A DNA stretch of 64,000 bases from Rhodoferax sp. U2-2l (lineage in GTDB: Bacteria > Pseudomonadota > Gammaproteobacteria > Burkholderiales > Burkholderiaceae_C), in NCBI RefSeq assembly GCF_020594515.1, contig NZ_JAJCTH010000004.1, positions 209,786 through 273,785 on the forward strand, written 5' to 3'. The notes beneath the pieces were generated by a model. It did not search any database and had not been told where the DNA came from. It saw nothing but the letters and a program-made list of their open reading frames with translations. Shown here in pieces: positions 8,134 through 16,783 of this stretch. The position numbers were made by a program, and so were the translations under genes. The stretch's first letter is position 1, and each line of letters opens with the position of its first letter.

Positions 8134-8748
8134 ATGCTCGGCATCACCGACTACGCCACTTTTGTTGTCACCGTTCTCGTGTTCCTGCTGGTGCCGGGGC
8201 CGGGTAATCTGGCGCTGATCACCTCCACCAGCAAGGGCGGCATCCGGGGTGGGCTGGCAGCGACTTTGGGGGTGATTCTGGGTGACCAGGTGCTGATGTG
8301 GTCGGCGGTGGCCGGTGTGGCGGCTTTGCTCGCGGCGTATCCCGATGCATTCCAGGCCGTGCAGTGGCTGGGCGCCGCGTACCTGGCCTGGCTGGGCGGC
8401 AAGATGCTGTTGGCCAAACCGGGCGCGGCGCCGGTGCTCACCATCCAACCGCACCATTTCCTCAAACAGGCGCTGATGATCACGCTGCTCAACCCCAAGG
8501 CCATCCTGTTTTACATGGCGTTTTTCCCGCTGTTTGTGGACCCCGCGCGCCAGCAGGGATTGCTGACCTACGCCTTCATGGCGGCGACCATTGCCGCGCT
8601 GACCTTGGGTTACGGCCTCACCTCGACCCTGTTGACCCATTTTTTGGCGGAAAAGGTCCGTGCCAACCCCACCATCACCCGCGTGCTGGAAAAAATCGCT
8701 GGCCTGTTCCTGATTGGTTTTGGCATCAAGCTGGCCGTGTCGCGCTGA
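8134..8748 (+). CDS. LysE/RhtB family amino-acid exporter
   Basis: This 204-residue inner-membrane protein is of the LysE/RhtB translocator family, which exports amino acids or derivatives. The family opening is present: FVVTVLVFLLVPGPGNLALITSTSKGG (about residues 10-36, with the conserved PGP), then the NPKAILFYMAFFPLFVDP segment (about residues 123-140) and five to six membrane helices. Substrate is unknown. It lies between the rsmG-tail repeats and parA and is not part of the usual partition cluster; its stop is 11 bp upstream of parS site 6. Confidence 0.93.
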   Translation: MLGITDYATFVVTVLVFLLVPGPGNLALITSTSKGGIRGGLAATLGVILGDQVLMWSAVAGVAALLAAYPDAFQAVQWLGAAYLAWLGGKMLLAKPGAAPVLTIQPHHFLKQALMITLLNPKAILFYMAFFPLFVDPARQQGLLTYAFMAATIAALTLGYGLTSTLLTHFLAEKVRANPTITRVLEKIAGLFLIGFGIKLAVSR

Positions 8749-8759
8749 TGTGCTGATGT

Positions 8760-8775
8760 TGTTTCACGTGAAACC
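8760..8775. promoter_or_regulatory. parS-like site 6 (parA leader)
   Basis: TGTTTCACGTGAAACC matches parS at 15 of 16 positions and lies 43 bp upstream of the parA ATG. A ParB-bound site here could also couple ParB loading to parA expression (inference). Confidence 0.87.
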
Positions 8776-8817
8776 TTGGCCTGATCCTTTTTTTTTGTTC
8801 TCCGAGTGAAGTCACCC

Positions 8818-9603
8818 ATGGCCCAAATTTTCTGCATTGCCAACCAAAAAGGTGGCGTTGGCAAAACCACCACCACCGTCAATCTGGCCGCTGGTCTGGC
8901 CAAGGTCGGGCAGCGGGTGCTGATGATCGACCTGGACCCGCAGGGCAATGCCACCATGGGTTCGGGTGTCGACAAACGCAAGCTCGAACTCAGTGTCTAT
9001 GACGTGCTGCTCGGATCGGCCTCGGTACGCGAGGCCCGGGTGCAAAGTGCCAAGCTGGTTGATGCCGGTTGTGGCTATGACATTCTGGGTGCCAACCGCG
9101 AATTGGCCGGGGCCGAGGTGGAAATGGTCAGCCTGGAGCGCCGCGAGAAACGCCTGAAAACCGCGCTGGCCGAGGTGGACGCCGACTACGACTTTATCCT
9201 GATCGACTGCCCGCCGAGCCTGTCCATGCTCACCCTCAATGGCCTGTGCTGCGCCACCGGGGTGATTGTGCCGATGCAGTGCGAGTACTTTGCGCTGGAA
9301 GGCCTGGCCGATCTGGTCAACACCATCAAGCAGGTGCACGCCAATCTGAACAAAGAGCTGGCCATCATCGGTCTGCTGCGGGTCATGTTCGACCCGCGCA
9401 TCACCCTGCAGCAGCAGGTGAGTGAACAGCTCAAGGCGCGCTTTGGTGACAAGGTGTTCAACTCCGTGATCCCGCGCAACGTGCGCCTGGCCGAGGCACC
9501 CAGCTACGGTGTGCCCGGTGTGGTGTTTGACCCCGCATCCAAGGGGGCGCAAGCGTTTGTGGCGTTTGCCACCGAGATGGTGGCGCGCATCCGGAAAATA
9601 TAA
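8818..9603 (+). CDS. parA: Chromosome partitioning ATPase ParA (Soj)
   Basis: A Walker-type ATPase that with ParB and parS segregates the origin region. The deviant Walker A is KGGVGKTTTTVNLAAGLA (about residues 11-28), Walker A' is MIDLDPQGNATMG and Walker B is FILIDCPPSLSMLT. The ATG at 8818 (MAQIFCIANQKGG) is chosen over an upstream GTG at 8806 because the protein then begins at the usual first beta strand. Its 261 residues are typical of chromosomal ParA. A short hydrolase gene separates it from parB. Confidence 0.97.
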   Translation: MAQIFCIANQKGGVGKTTTTVNLAAGLAKVGQRVLMIDLDPQGNATMGSGVDKRKLELSVYDVLLGSASVREARVQSAKLVDAGCGYDILGANRELAGAEVEMVSLERREKRLKTALAEVDADYDFILIDCPPSLSMLTLNGLCCATGVIVPMQCEYFALEGLADLVNTIKQVHANLNKELAIIGLLRVMFDPRITLQQQVSEQLKARFGDKVFNSVIPRNVRLAEAPSYGVPGVVFDPASKGAQAFVAFATEMVARIRKI

Positions 9604-9659
9604 GCCAACCAGCGTTCAGCCCCCGCACACCCAAGCTTGTCAGCGATCAAAACCGAGTC

Positions 9660-10199
9660 ATGCAACCCCAGAACATCCTGATCCTGCCGGGCTGGCAAAA
9701 CTCCGGCCCGCTGCACTGGCAAAGCCTCTGGCAAGACCAGTTGGGCTATGTCCGTGTCGAGCAGCACGACTGGCTGCGCCCGTTGCGTGGCGACTGGATC
9801 GCCCGGCTCGAAGACGTGTTGCTGTCACGTGATGCCCCCGCCGTGCTGGTGGCGCACAGCCTGGGCTGCCAACTGGTGGCGGCGTGGGCGGCCCTGTCCA
9901 AAAACACCCGCCTCGTCACGGCGGCGCTGCTGGTGGCGCCGGGTGATGCCGAGCGTGACGAATTGCGCCCGGTGCTGGGCAGCTGGTCGCCGCTGGTGCT
10001 CCATACCTTGCCGTTCCCCAGCACGCTGGTCGCCAGCAGCAACGACCCGTATTGCACGCTGGCGCGCGCCACCCAGTTTGCCCATGCCTGGGGTTCGCGG
10101 CTGGTGGACATCGGCGCGCGCGGCCACATCAACGCCGACTCCGGCTTGGGCGACTGGCCTGCCGGGCAGGCGCTGCTGCAACAACTGATTCAAACTTAG
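9660..10199 (+). CDS. Small alpha/beta hydrolase (RBBP9/YdeN family)
   Basis: This 179-residue serine hydrolase fold protein starts MQPQNILILPGWQNSGPLHWQ, has the nucleophile elbow VLVAHSLGCQLVAAW (Ser about residue 64) and ends with the family-typical ARGHINADSGLGDWPAGQALL, which carries the catalytic His. The RBBP9/YdeN family lacks a firm substrate. It sits between parA and parB, 14 bp before parB, so it is likely co-transcribed with the partition genes. A part in partitioning is not implied by its sequence. Confidence 0.9.
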   Translation: MQPQNILILPGWQNSGPLHWQSLWQDQLGYVRVEQHDWLRPLRGDWIARLEDVLLSRDAPAVLVAHSLGCQLVAAWAALSKNTRLVTAALLVAPGDAERDELRPVLGSWSPLVLHTLPFPSTLVASSNDPYCTLARATQFAHAWGSRLVDIGARGHINADSGLGDWPAGQALLQQLIQT

Positions 10200-10213
10200 A
10201 CAGGGACACACAC

Positions 10214-11197
10214 ATGGTCACCAAAAAACAAAAAGGTCTGGGCCGCGGTCTGGAGGCCTTGCTCGGGCCCACGGTGGATGACTTGCTGGGGCCGGATGGC
10301 GCCAGCGCCAGCGTCGCCAACAGCGGCCAGCCGTCCACGCTGTTGCTCAGCGACATGGTGCCCGGCCAGTATCAGCCGCGCACGCACATGGACGAAGGCG
10401 CGCTGTATGAGCTGGCCGAATCGATCAAGGCCCAAGGCATCATGCAGCCGATTCTGGTGCGCCGCTTGAGCGATACCACCGCCGAACGCAAGCGCAGCGA
10501 GCTCACGCCGGAGGCACCCAGCGGCGGGGCAGGGCGGCCGCTGTACGAGATCATTGCCGGAGAACGACGCTTCCGGGCCGCCAAATTGGCCGGGCTCGAC
10601 AGCGTGCCGGTGCTGGTGCGCGATGTGCCCGACGCCTCTGCCGCCGCCATGGCGCTGATCGAGAATATGCAGCGCGAAGACCTGAACCCGCTGGAAGAAG
10701 CACAAGGTTTGCAGCGCCTGATCAAGGAATTTGGCCTGACGCACGAAACCGCCGCACAGGCCGTGGGCCGCTCACGCAGCGCCGCCAGCAACCTGCTGCG
10801 CCTCTTGAACCTGGCCGAACCGGTGCAGACCATGCTGATGGCCGGCGACGTGGACATGGGCCACGCGCGGGCGCTGCTGGGTCTGGACAAAGCCATGCAG
10901 ATCACCGCGGCCAGCCAGATTGCCGCCAAAAAAATGTCGGTGCGCGAGGCGGAGGGGCTGGTCAAAAAACTGGGTGCCGAGTTTTCGCTGGTGGCCGCCA
11001 AGCCGAAAAAAGAGAAGTCACGCGACCTGAAACGGGTGGAGGAGGAGCTGTCTGATCTGCTGATGGCCGAGGTGGAAGTGCGCGTCAAAAAGCGCGTCAA
11101 ACGCGCCGGACGCATGGAGGAAATGGGTGAGTTGAGTATTGCGTTTGGCTCGCTCGATGAGCTCAACGGGTTGATTGAGAAGCTGCAAAAGGTGTGA
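10214..11197 (+). CDS. parB: Chromosome partitioning protein ParB (Spo0J)
   Basis: ParB is the parS-binding CTPase clamp of the partition complex. The N terminus KKQKGLGRGLEALLG is the ParA-interacting tail. The CTP-binding ParB/Srx motif appears as IIAGERRFRAAKLAG (about residues 112-126), then the ENMQREDLNPLEEAQG motif, and an HTH with VGRSRSAASNLLRLLNL for parS recognition. The C-terminal dimer region is present. The ATG at 10214 is chosen; the frame is open upstream into the hydrolase gene, but that extension has no ParB character. The length of 327 residues is normal. Its six likely targets lie 1.4-4.2 kb upstream. Confidence 0.97.
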   Translation: MVTKKQKGLGRGLEALLGPTVDDLLGPDGASASVANSGQPSTLLLSDMVPGQYQPRTHMDEGALYELAESIKAQGIMQPILVRRLSDTTAERKRSELTPEAPSGGAGRPLYEIIAGERRFRAAKLAGLDSVPVLVRDVPDASAAAMALIENMQREDLNPLEEAQGLQRLIKEFGLTHETAAQAVGRSRSAASNLLRLLNLAEPVQTMLMAGDVDMGHARALLGLDKAMQITAASQIAAKKMSVREAEGLVKKLGAEFSLVAAKPKKEKSRDLKRVEEELSDLLMAEVEVRVKKRVKRAGRMEEMGELSIAFGSLDELNGLIEKLQKV

Positions 11198-11213
11198 AGC
11201 CCTCGAACGTGCC

Positions 11214-11948
11214 ATGAACGCGTTCATGCGGCTTTGGCCGCTTCCTGCCGTGTTGGTGTGGGGCGTGGCCTGGGCGGTGTTCACGGCCTTGCAACGCATC
11301 GGCGCCAGTCCGTTGCTGGCCCTGGGTACGGCCTGTGCGTTGGGTGTGGCGGCCAGCCTGCTGGGCAGCAGCTGGTGGCGCCGCTTGATGATGGCGCTGG
11401 GGTTCCCGTTGCTGCTGGGTGTTTCGGGTGCGGTGACGTTGCCGGCCTGGGCCTGGCTGCTGCCGCTGTTGCTGCTGCTGCTGATTTACCCGCTCAACGC
11501 CTGGCGCGATGCACCGCTGTTCCCCACGCCTTTGCAAGCCCTCAAAGACCTTCCAACCAAAGCACCACTTGGGTTAGGTGCTATGGTTTTGGATGCAGGT
11601 TGTGGGCTGGGTGATGGTTTGAAAGCCTTGCGCGCCGCCTACCCGCAAGCCGAACTGCATGGGCTGGAATGGAGCTGGCCGCTGCGCGCCTTGTGTGCGC
11701 TGCGTTGTCCGTGGGCACGGGTGCGCCAGGGTGATATCTGGCGCGCCGACTGGTCGGGCTATGAGCTGGTGTATCTGTTCCAGCGCCCTGAGAGCATGCC
11801 GCGCGCCGCCGCCAAAGCGTTGGACGAACTCCAACCCGGCGCCTGGCTGGTGAGTCTGGAATTTGAGGCGGCGGATTTGCCAGCCGTTGCGCGGCTGCAG
11901 GCGCCGGACGGGCGGCCGGTGTGGCTCTACCAGATGCCGATTATTTGA
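11214..11948 (+). CDS. Membrane-anchored class I SAM-dependent methyltransferase
   Basis: The 244-residue protein has an N-terminal hydrophobic half with about three membrane segments (LPAVLVWGVAWAVFTAL, then two more up to about residue 95). A soluble Rossmann-like part follows with motif I VLDAGCGLGDGLKALRAAYP and the acidic LHGLEWS at the end of strand 2. No substrate can be told. The ATG at 11214 is preferred; the frame extends upstream into parB. It lies 16 bp after parB and is likely in the same transcript. Confidence 0.8.
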   Translation: MNAFMRLWPLPAVLVWGVAWAVFTALQRIGASPLLALGTACALGVAASLLGSSWWRRLMMALGFPLLLGVSGAVTLPAWAWLLPLLLLLLIYPLNAWRDAPLFPTPLQALKDLPTKAPLGLGAMVLDAGCGLGDGLKALRAAYPQAELHGLEWSWPLRALCALRCPWARVRQGDIWRADWSGYELVYLFQRPESMPRAAAKALDELQPGAWLVSLEFEAADLPAVARLQAPDGRPVWLYQMPII

Positions 11949-12369
11949 CCAGCAGCACCGGCACCGGCGACAGGTGCACCACCTTGACCGTGACCGAGCC
12001 CATGAACAGGCCCACCACGCTGCCAAAGCCGTGTGCACCCATGACGATCACGTCGCAGCCTTTTTGTTTGGCAAAGTCAACGATGCTGGGGGCCGCTTCG
12101 CCGACCAGGATATGCGTCGAAAACGTCAGCCCGGCGGCGGTCAGCTTGGCCTTGGCCACGGCCAGATCCTGCTCGCCGGTTTCCCGCTGGAAGTCGTCCA
12201 CCGTTTGGGTGTCGATGAAGCGGGTCACGTTGGAGGACAGGGCCGGTTGCACGTTCACCAGGTAGAGGTGCGGGCACTGCTTGCGGCTGGCCGCGTCGGT
12301 TATGGCATGGTCCACCGCGCGGGCTGAGGGCTCGGAGCCGTCGATGGCAATCAGGCAGGATGAGGTCAT
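11941..12369 (-). CDS. Universal stress protein family (UspA)
   Basis: This 142-residue single-domain Usp starts SSCLIAIDGSEPSARAVDHA (the ATP-contacting Asp at strand 1) and ends with the nucleotide-binding signature VMGAHGFGSVVGLFMGSVTVKVV, a G-2x-G-9x-G-(S/T) pattern that predicts ATP binding. The physiological role is general stress or energy-state signalling. It overlaps the upstream terC gene by 4 bp (12366-12369) and runs convergent with the methyltransferase gene, overlapping its end by 8 bp. Confidence 0.92.
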   Translation of the reverse strand: MTSSCLIAIDGSEPSARAVDHAITDAASRKQCPHLYLVNVQPALSSNVTRFIDTQTVDDFQRETGEQDLAVAKAKLTAAGLTFSTHILVGEAAPSIVDFAKQKGCDVIVMGAHGFGSVVGLFMGSVTVKVVHLSPVPVLLVK

Positions 12370-13106
12370 GGCAAGTCTCCTTCAGTGGTTTTGGTGCTGT
12401 TTGGGGCGGCCAGTTCGACGCTGGCGCGCGGCGCACGCCGGCTGCCCAGCCATTTGCCCACCACCACCACCAGCACCGCGCCGGCGGCGGCAAACAGGTA
12501 GTGCGCGTACGGGATGCCTTTGGACAGGACCTCTGGCGTGGCCCGGTCAGACAGCAGCATGCCCCCGGCAATCCAGCCCAGCAGCGCCGCACCCAGGGTG
12601 ATCACCACCGGGAAACGGTCCATGAGTGTGAGCACCAGCTTGCTGCCCCAAACCACGATCGGGATCGACACCAGAATGCCGAAGGTCACCAGCACCATCG
12701 ACCCGTGCGAGGCACCGGCCACCGCAATCACGTTGTCCAGGCTCATCACCGCGTCGGCCACCACAATGGTCTTGATGGCGGCCATCAGGGTGGTGCCACC
12801 GTCGATGTTGCCGTGGCCGTCGTCATGGTCGGGCAGCATCAGCTTGATGCCGATCCAGAACAGCAGCAGGCCGCCCACAATCTTCAGGTAAGGCACCGCC
12901 AACAACTTCAGGGCAAAGAAAATCATCACCACACGCAGGCCGATGGCGCCGACCACGCCCCAGAAAATGCCTTTTTTGCGCTGCTCGGGCGGCAATTTGC
13001 GGCAGGCCAGGGCGATGACGACGGCATTGTCACCACCGAGCATGATGTCGATGATGATGATTTGAAGGACGGCGATCCAGAAGAGGGAAGAGGTGAGTTC
13101 AGGCAT
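12366..13106 (-). CDS. TerC family integral membrane protein
   Basis: The 246-residue protein has about seven membrane segments and the TerC marks IIIDIMLGGDNAVVIALACRKLP (about residues 17-39) and VVADAVMSLDNVIAVAGAS in the second half, both with the conserved Asp-Asn pairs. TerC/Alx proteins are linked to metal-ion (Mn) export or tellurite resistance; the ion here is unknown. It is coupled to the downstream usp gene by an ATGA overlap. Confidence 0.92.
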   Translation of the reverse strand: MPELTSSLFWIAVLQIIIIDIMLGGDNAVVIALACRKLPPEQRKKGIFWGVVGAIGLRVVMIFFALKLLAVPYLKIVGGLLLFWIGIKLMLPDHDDGHGNIDGGTTLMAAIKTIVVADAVMSLDNVIAVAGASHGSMVLVTFGILVSIPIVVWGSKLVLTLMDRFPVVITLGAALLGWIAGGMLLSDRATPEVLSKGIPYAHYLFAAAGAVLVVVVGKWLGSRRAPRASVELAAPNSTKTTEGDLP

Positions 13107-13183
13107 GCCCGGATTCTACGGACGCGGGCGCCGGGCGCACCCCGTCTGGTCATCTCACGTTGATCGCCGTCCCCGGCGTGGGT

Positions 13184-14176
13184 TCAGACCTCGTCCACAC
13201 CCTCCACCAGCGCCCGGGCCGCGAGTTCGTCGGTGATCAGGATGGTGGCGTGCTGGCCGTCCAGCGCGGCGCGGATGGCGGTGGCTTTGGAGGCGCCACC
13301 GGCCAGGCAGATGCGCATCGGGATGCGGTCAATCTCGGGCAGCGTCAGGCCGATCATGCGCTCGTCCAGCGGGCCCAGCACCGGTTGGCCCGCGCTGTCG
13401 ATGTAACGCCCGGCAATGACGCCCACTGCGCCCTGCGTGACATACGGCTGCAGGTCGGCAGGGGTGACGGTGCCCGAGCCAAAGATGGTGCTGTCCTGCT
13501 GCAGGTGGCCCACGCCAAACACGATCTTGGTGCAGGTTTGCAGCAGTTCCAGTTGCGGGATCAAGGCCGGTTCTTTGTACAGCAGCGCGCGGATTTCGGG
13601 CCGCGATACCAGCGCGGGCGCGTGCAGGTTGATACAACGCGCGCCAAACCGGTCGGCGATGTTGGAGGTGCACAGCTCGGGCGAAAACTCGAAGGTGGAC
13701 AGCATGCTGCCGGTGATCTGGATCACCGACAGACCGGCCACGCGCTGCGGCGCAATGGCTTTGGACAGCGCCAGCACCGTCTGGCCCCACGACACGCCCA
13801 GCACGTCGCCCGCTGTCACCAGTTTGCCCAGCAACTGCGCCCCGGCCTCACCCAGCCGCTCGGCCACCGGGCGGCGGCCCTGGTCATCGGGGATGACGAT
13901 GCAGCGCGCCAGCCCGAAGCGTTTGGCGAGTTGCTGCGACAGGCGCATGGCCGAGAAATGTTCGCTGTCCAGCGTGATCTTCACCACACCCAGGCGGCGC
14001 GCTTCGTGCAGGTAGTTGATGACCGAGGCGCGCGACACACCCAGCACCTCGGCAATGTCGCTTTGCGTCAGCTGGTCTTCGTAATACAACCAGGCCGCGG
14101 ACAACATAGGGTCCAGACTGGGCGCATTGCTGCCGGCGTAACTTCTGACCGTTTTGGGCGCCTTCGAGGTGTTCAT
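13184..14176 (-). CDS. SorC/DeoR-type sugar-binding transcriptional regulator
   Basis: This 330-residue regulator has an N-terminal HTH (QLTQSDIAEVLGVSRASVINYLHEARRLGVV, about residues 35-65) and a C-terminal sugar-phosphate-sensing domain of the SorC/CggR type (GVSWGQTV, GIAG-like repeats, LAGGASKATAIRAAL near the end). It is divergently placed from the aldolase/dehydrogenase-mtnK-mtnA genes, and an 18-bp palindrome lies between them, so it is probably their regulator. A phosphorylated (deoxy)pentose is the likely inducer by context; this is inference. Confidence 0.9.
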   Translation of the reverse strand: MNTSKAPKTVRSYAGSNAPSLDPMLSAAWLYYEDQLTQSDIAEVLGVSRASVINYLHEARRLGVVKITLDSEHFSAMRLSQQLAKRFGLARCIVIPDDQGRRPVAERLGEAGAQLLGKLVTAGDVLGVSWGQTVLALSKAIAPQRVAGLSVIQITGSMLSTFEFSPELCTSNIADRFGARCINLHAPALVSRPEIRALLYKEPALIPQLELLQTCTKIVFGVGHLQQDSTIFGSGTVTPADLQPYVTQGAVGVIAGRYIDSAGQPVLGPLDERMIGLTLPEIDRIPMRICLAGGASKATAIRAALDGQHATILITDELAARALVEGVDEV

Positions 14177-14237
14177 GATGGGTCCTTTGCGACACGCGTG
14201 GCGGGCTTTTGGGGGTTAGTCCTGATACAGCACTATG

Positions 14238-14280
14238 ACAAATGACTGATACTATTTACATATGTAAATATGACATTTGT
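14238..14280. promoter_or_regulatory. Nested palindromic operator between the SorC regulator and aldolase genes
   Basis: TATTTACATATGTAAATA (14253-14270) is a perfect 18-bp palindrome, flanked by an outer inverted pair ACAAATG (14238-14244) and CATTTGT (14274-14280). It sits in the 145-bp divergent spacer, 42 bp before the aldolase/dehydrogenase ATG. It is the obvious candidate operator for the SorC-type regulator, which usually binds as a tetramer to repeated half-sites. Confidence 0.65.
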
Positions 14281-14321
14281 TGATATGTAGAAACTTATGT
14301 TACTTCTTTTTGAAAGCCAGT

Positions 14322-16442
14322 ATGAAGAGTTTATGGAGTGATCTGGACGCCCAGGCGTGTATCGATCAATACACCGCCCTTGGCGTGCCGCCCGAGCTGG
14401 CCTTGCGCACGTATTCGGCGCGCCTGCTGGGCGCCAACCCCAAGCTGGTGTTGCATGGCGGCGGCAACACCTCGGTCAAGCTGACCCTGACAGATGTGTT
14501 GGGCGACGCGGTGCGGGTGCTGTGTGTCAAAGGCAGCGGCTGGGACCTGGCCACCATCGAGCCCGCCGGCCACCCGGCGGTGCGCATGGAGAGCCTGCAC
14601 CGGCTGCGCCAGTTGGACCGCCTGTCCGACGAGGCCATGGTCAACGCGCTGCGCACCAACCTGCTGGACAACACCGCGCCCACACCGTCGGTGGAGGCGC
14701 TGCTGCACGCCTATGTGTCGCACACCTTCATCGACCACACCCACGCGCTGGCCGCCATCGTGATCGCCGACCAGCCCGACAGCGAGACGCTGTGCCGCGA
14801 GGTGTATGGCGATGAGGTGGTCTGGGTGCCGTATGTGATGCCCGGTTTTGAGCTGGCGCAGGTGGTGGCGCGCACCGTGGAGACGCACCCGCAGGCCAAG
14901 GGCTTGCTGTTGGCCAAACATGGGTTGTTCAGCTTTGGCGACACGGCCAAACAGTCGTATGAACGCATGATTGGTTTTGTGACGCGGGCGGAAGACTTTA
15001 TTGCGGCGCGCAAGGCGGCGCGGGGTCGGGATGACGGTCTGTTACTGGCAACACCCGGCGTCACAACCGCCGTGGTGGATGCTGACACCGCCACGGGTAC
15101 CCCAGGCCCGGCTGGCGTCGCCAGCATGGCCGATGTGGGGCCGTTTTTGCGTGGCGCACTGGCGGACCTCGCCCCCCCAGGCAGCCCGCAGCACTGGGTG
15201 CTGGACTTGCGTGCCGATGCGTTGGCGCTGGAATTTGCCAATGGCATCGGCCAGACCGAGGTGGCGCAACGCGGCGTGGCCACGCCCGACCATGTGATCC
15301 GCATGAAAGGCCGCCCGCTGGTGCTGGCGGCGCCGCTGGCGGGTCAGTTGGACGCCTGGACGCACGACCTGCAAGCGCGCCTGGCCGGGTTTGTCAGCCA
15401 GTACCAGGCTTATTTCGAGCGCAACAACGCCCGCGTGGGTGGCATCAAAAAGATGCTGGACCCGCTGCCGCGCGTCATCGTGCTGCCCGGTGTGGGTATG
15501 GTCGGCGTGGGCAAAACGGCGGCTGAAGCCTCGGTCAACGCGGATGTGATGGCCTCGTGGATGGAAGTCGTGACCGATGCCGATGCGTGTGGCACTTATG
15601 AGCCAGTGAGCGAGGCGCATGAGTTCGACATGGAATACTGGTCGCTGGAGCAGGCCAAGCTGGGCAAAAGTGCGGCCAAGCCCTTGCAGGGCCGGGTGGT
15701 GGTGGTCACGGGTGCGGGCAGCGGCATTGGCGCGGCCACCGCACGCGCTTTTGCTGCGCAGGGCGCGGAGTTGGCGCTGCTGGATGTGGATGCGGCCGCG
15801 GCGCAGGCGGTGGCCAAGAGCATCGGCCGCCAGGCGCTGGGGCTGCTGTGTGATGTGACCGATGCCGCGTCGGTGCAGAGCGCCTTTGCGGCGGTGGTGC
15901 AGCGCTTTGGCGGGGTCGATATCGTGGTTTCCAACGCTGGTGTGGCATTGCCGGGCGGCATGCTTACTTTGCCTGATGAGTCGTTGCGCCAGAGTTTTGA
16001 GGTGAATTTTTTTGCGCACCAACGGGTGGCGCAAACGGCGGTCACGGTCATGAAGCAGCAGCGCCTGGGTGGCGTGTTGTTGTTCAATGTGTCCAAGCAG
16101 GCGGTGAACCCGGGGCCGGATTTTGGCGCTTATGGCACCTCCAAGGCGGCGCTATTGGCGCTGGTGCGCCAATACGCGCTGGAGCATGGCAAGGACGGTA
16201 TCCGCGTCAACGCGGTGAATGCCGACCGCATCCGCTCGGGCCTGCTCAATGACGCCACCATCGCGCTGCGTGCCAAGGCGCGGGGTTTGAGCGAGGCGGA
16301 TTACATGGGCGGCAACCTGCTGGGCCAGGAGGTGACCGCGCAGGATGTGGCGCAGGCGTTTGTGGTGTCGGCCCAGTTGCCCAAGACGACTGGGAACGTG
16401 TTGACGGTGGATGGTGGCAATGTGGCGGCGATGCTGCGGTGA
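14322..16442 (+). CDS. Bifunctional class II aldolase / short-chain dehydrogenase
   Basis: A 706-residue fusion. The N-terminal half is a class II (AraD/FucA/RhaD type) aldolase with GGGNTSVKL and GSGWDL phosphate-binding loops, and metal ligands in HAYVSHTFIDHTHALA and AKHGLFSFG. The C-terminal half (from about residue 450) is an SDR with VVVTGAGSGIGAATARAFA, VSNAGVALPGG and the catalytic YGTSKAALLALVRQYA. Such fusions cleave a deoxyketose-1-phosphate to DHAP plus an aldehyde that the SDR oxidises or reduces (known for rhamnulose-1-phosphate). With mtnK and mtnA downstream, a 5-deoxy- or 5-methylthio-ribulose-1-phosphate substrate is more likely here. The ATG at 14322 is chosen over a TTG at 14277. 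Confidence 0.92.
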   Translation: MKSLWSDLDAQACIDQYTALGVPPELALRTYSARLLGANPKLVLHGGGNTSVKLTLTDVLGDAVRVLCVKGSGWDLATIEPAGHPAVRMESLHRLRQLDRLSDEAMVNALRTNLLDNTAPTPSVEALLHAYVSHTFIDHTHALAAIVIADQPDSETLCREVYGDEVVWVPYVMPGFELAQVVARTVETHPQAKGLLLAKHGLFSFGDTAKQSYERMIGFVTRAEDFIAARKAARGRDDGLLLATPGVTTAVVDADTATGTPGPAGVASMADVGPFLRGALADLAPPGSPQHWVLDLRADALALEFANGIGQTEVAQRGVATPDHVIRMKGRPLVLAAPLAGQLDAWTHDLQARLAGFVSQYQAYFERNNARVGGIKKMLDPLPRVIVLPGVGMVGVGKTAAEASVNADVMASWMEVVTDADACGTYEPVSEAHEFDMEYWSLEQAKLGKSAAKPLQGRVVVVTGAGSGIGAATARAFAAQGAELALLDVDAAAAQAVAKSIGRQALGLLCDVTDAASVQSAFAAVVQRFGGVDIVVSNAGVALPGGMLTLPDESLRQSFEVNFFAHQRVAQTAVTVMKQQRLGGVLLFNVSKQAVNPGPDFGAYGTSKAALLALVRQYALEHGKDGIRVNAVNADRIRSGLLNDATIALRAKARGLSEADYMGGNLLGQEVTAQDVAQAFVVSAQLPKTTGNVLTVDGGNVAAMLR

Positions 16443-16563
16443 CGCGAAAGAGCGGTGCCAAACATCCAGCCAGCACGTCGGGTTGTCGGCAGTTTGGATG
16501 CCAAGGCCATGGACGGTAGCGTGAAAGCACAGCTTGTGATGCCCGCATGTTCAGTTTTAACCC

Positions 16564-16655
16564 GCAGCGCACATTGGGTGCCTGACTCCGCAAATGTCCC
16601 CCGCCCTGCGGGCTCCTCCTTGATTTTGCTGCGTCAGACACCCAACGCACGCCGC
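16564..16655. repeat. Constant-core palindromic element, copy 3
   Basis: Core at 16595-16623, beginning TGTCCCCCGCCC and ending CTCCTCCTTGA. Arms 16567-16594 and 16624-16652 are inverted repeats (about 22 of 28) built on TTGGGTGCCTGAC/GTCAGACACCCAA, unrelated to the arms of the other copies. It fills much of the 341-bp gap between the aldolase/dehydrogenase gene and mtnK. The remaining part, up to 16783, is AT-rich and is the likely mtnK promoter region, with no other feature seen. Confidence 0.75.
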
Positions 16656-16783
16656 TAGTCGCCCTCGATTGCACTTCTTCGTTTGGTATATCACTTGGGA
16701 TTTATGTTAATTTGTATTAAAAGTGCCGCTAGCCATTTATCCATAAGGTTTAAGTGCTATCTTTTATTTGAAAGATCATCCTC

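Noticed and set aside
9832..9847. A further parS-like TCACGTGA at the hydrolase gene
   Set aside because: Only the central 8 bp match; the flanking half-site bases TGT/ACA pattern is missing, so it was not counted as parS.
14322..16442. The aldolase-dehydrogenase as a simple rhamnose enzyme (rhaD-type)
   Set aside because: The fusion type is known from rhamnose operons, but no rhamnose kinase, isomerase or transporter is nearby, while mtnK and mtnA are. I therefore left the gene symbol empty.
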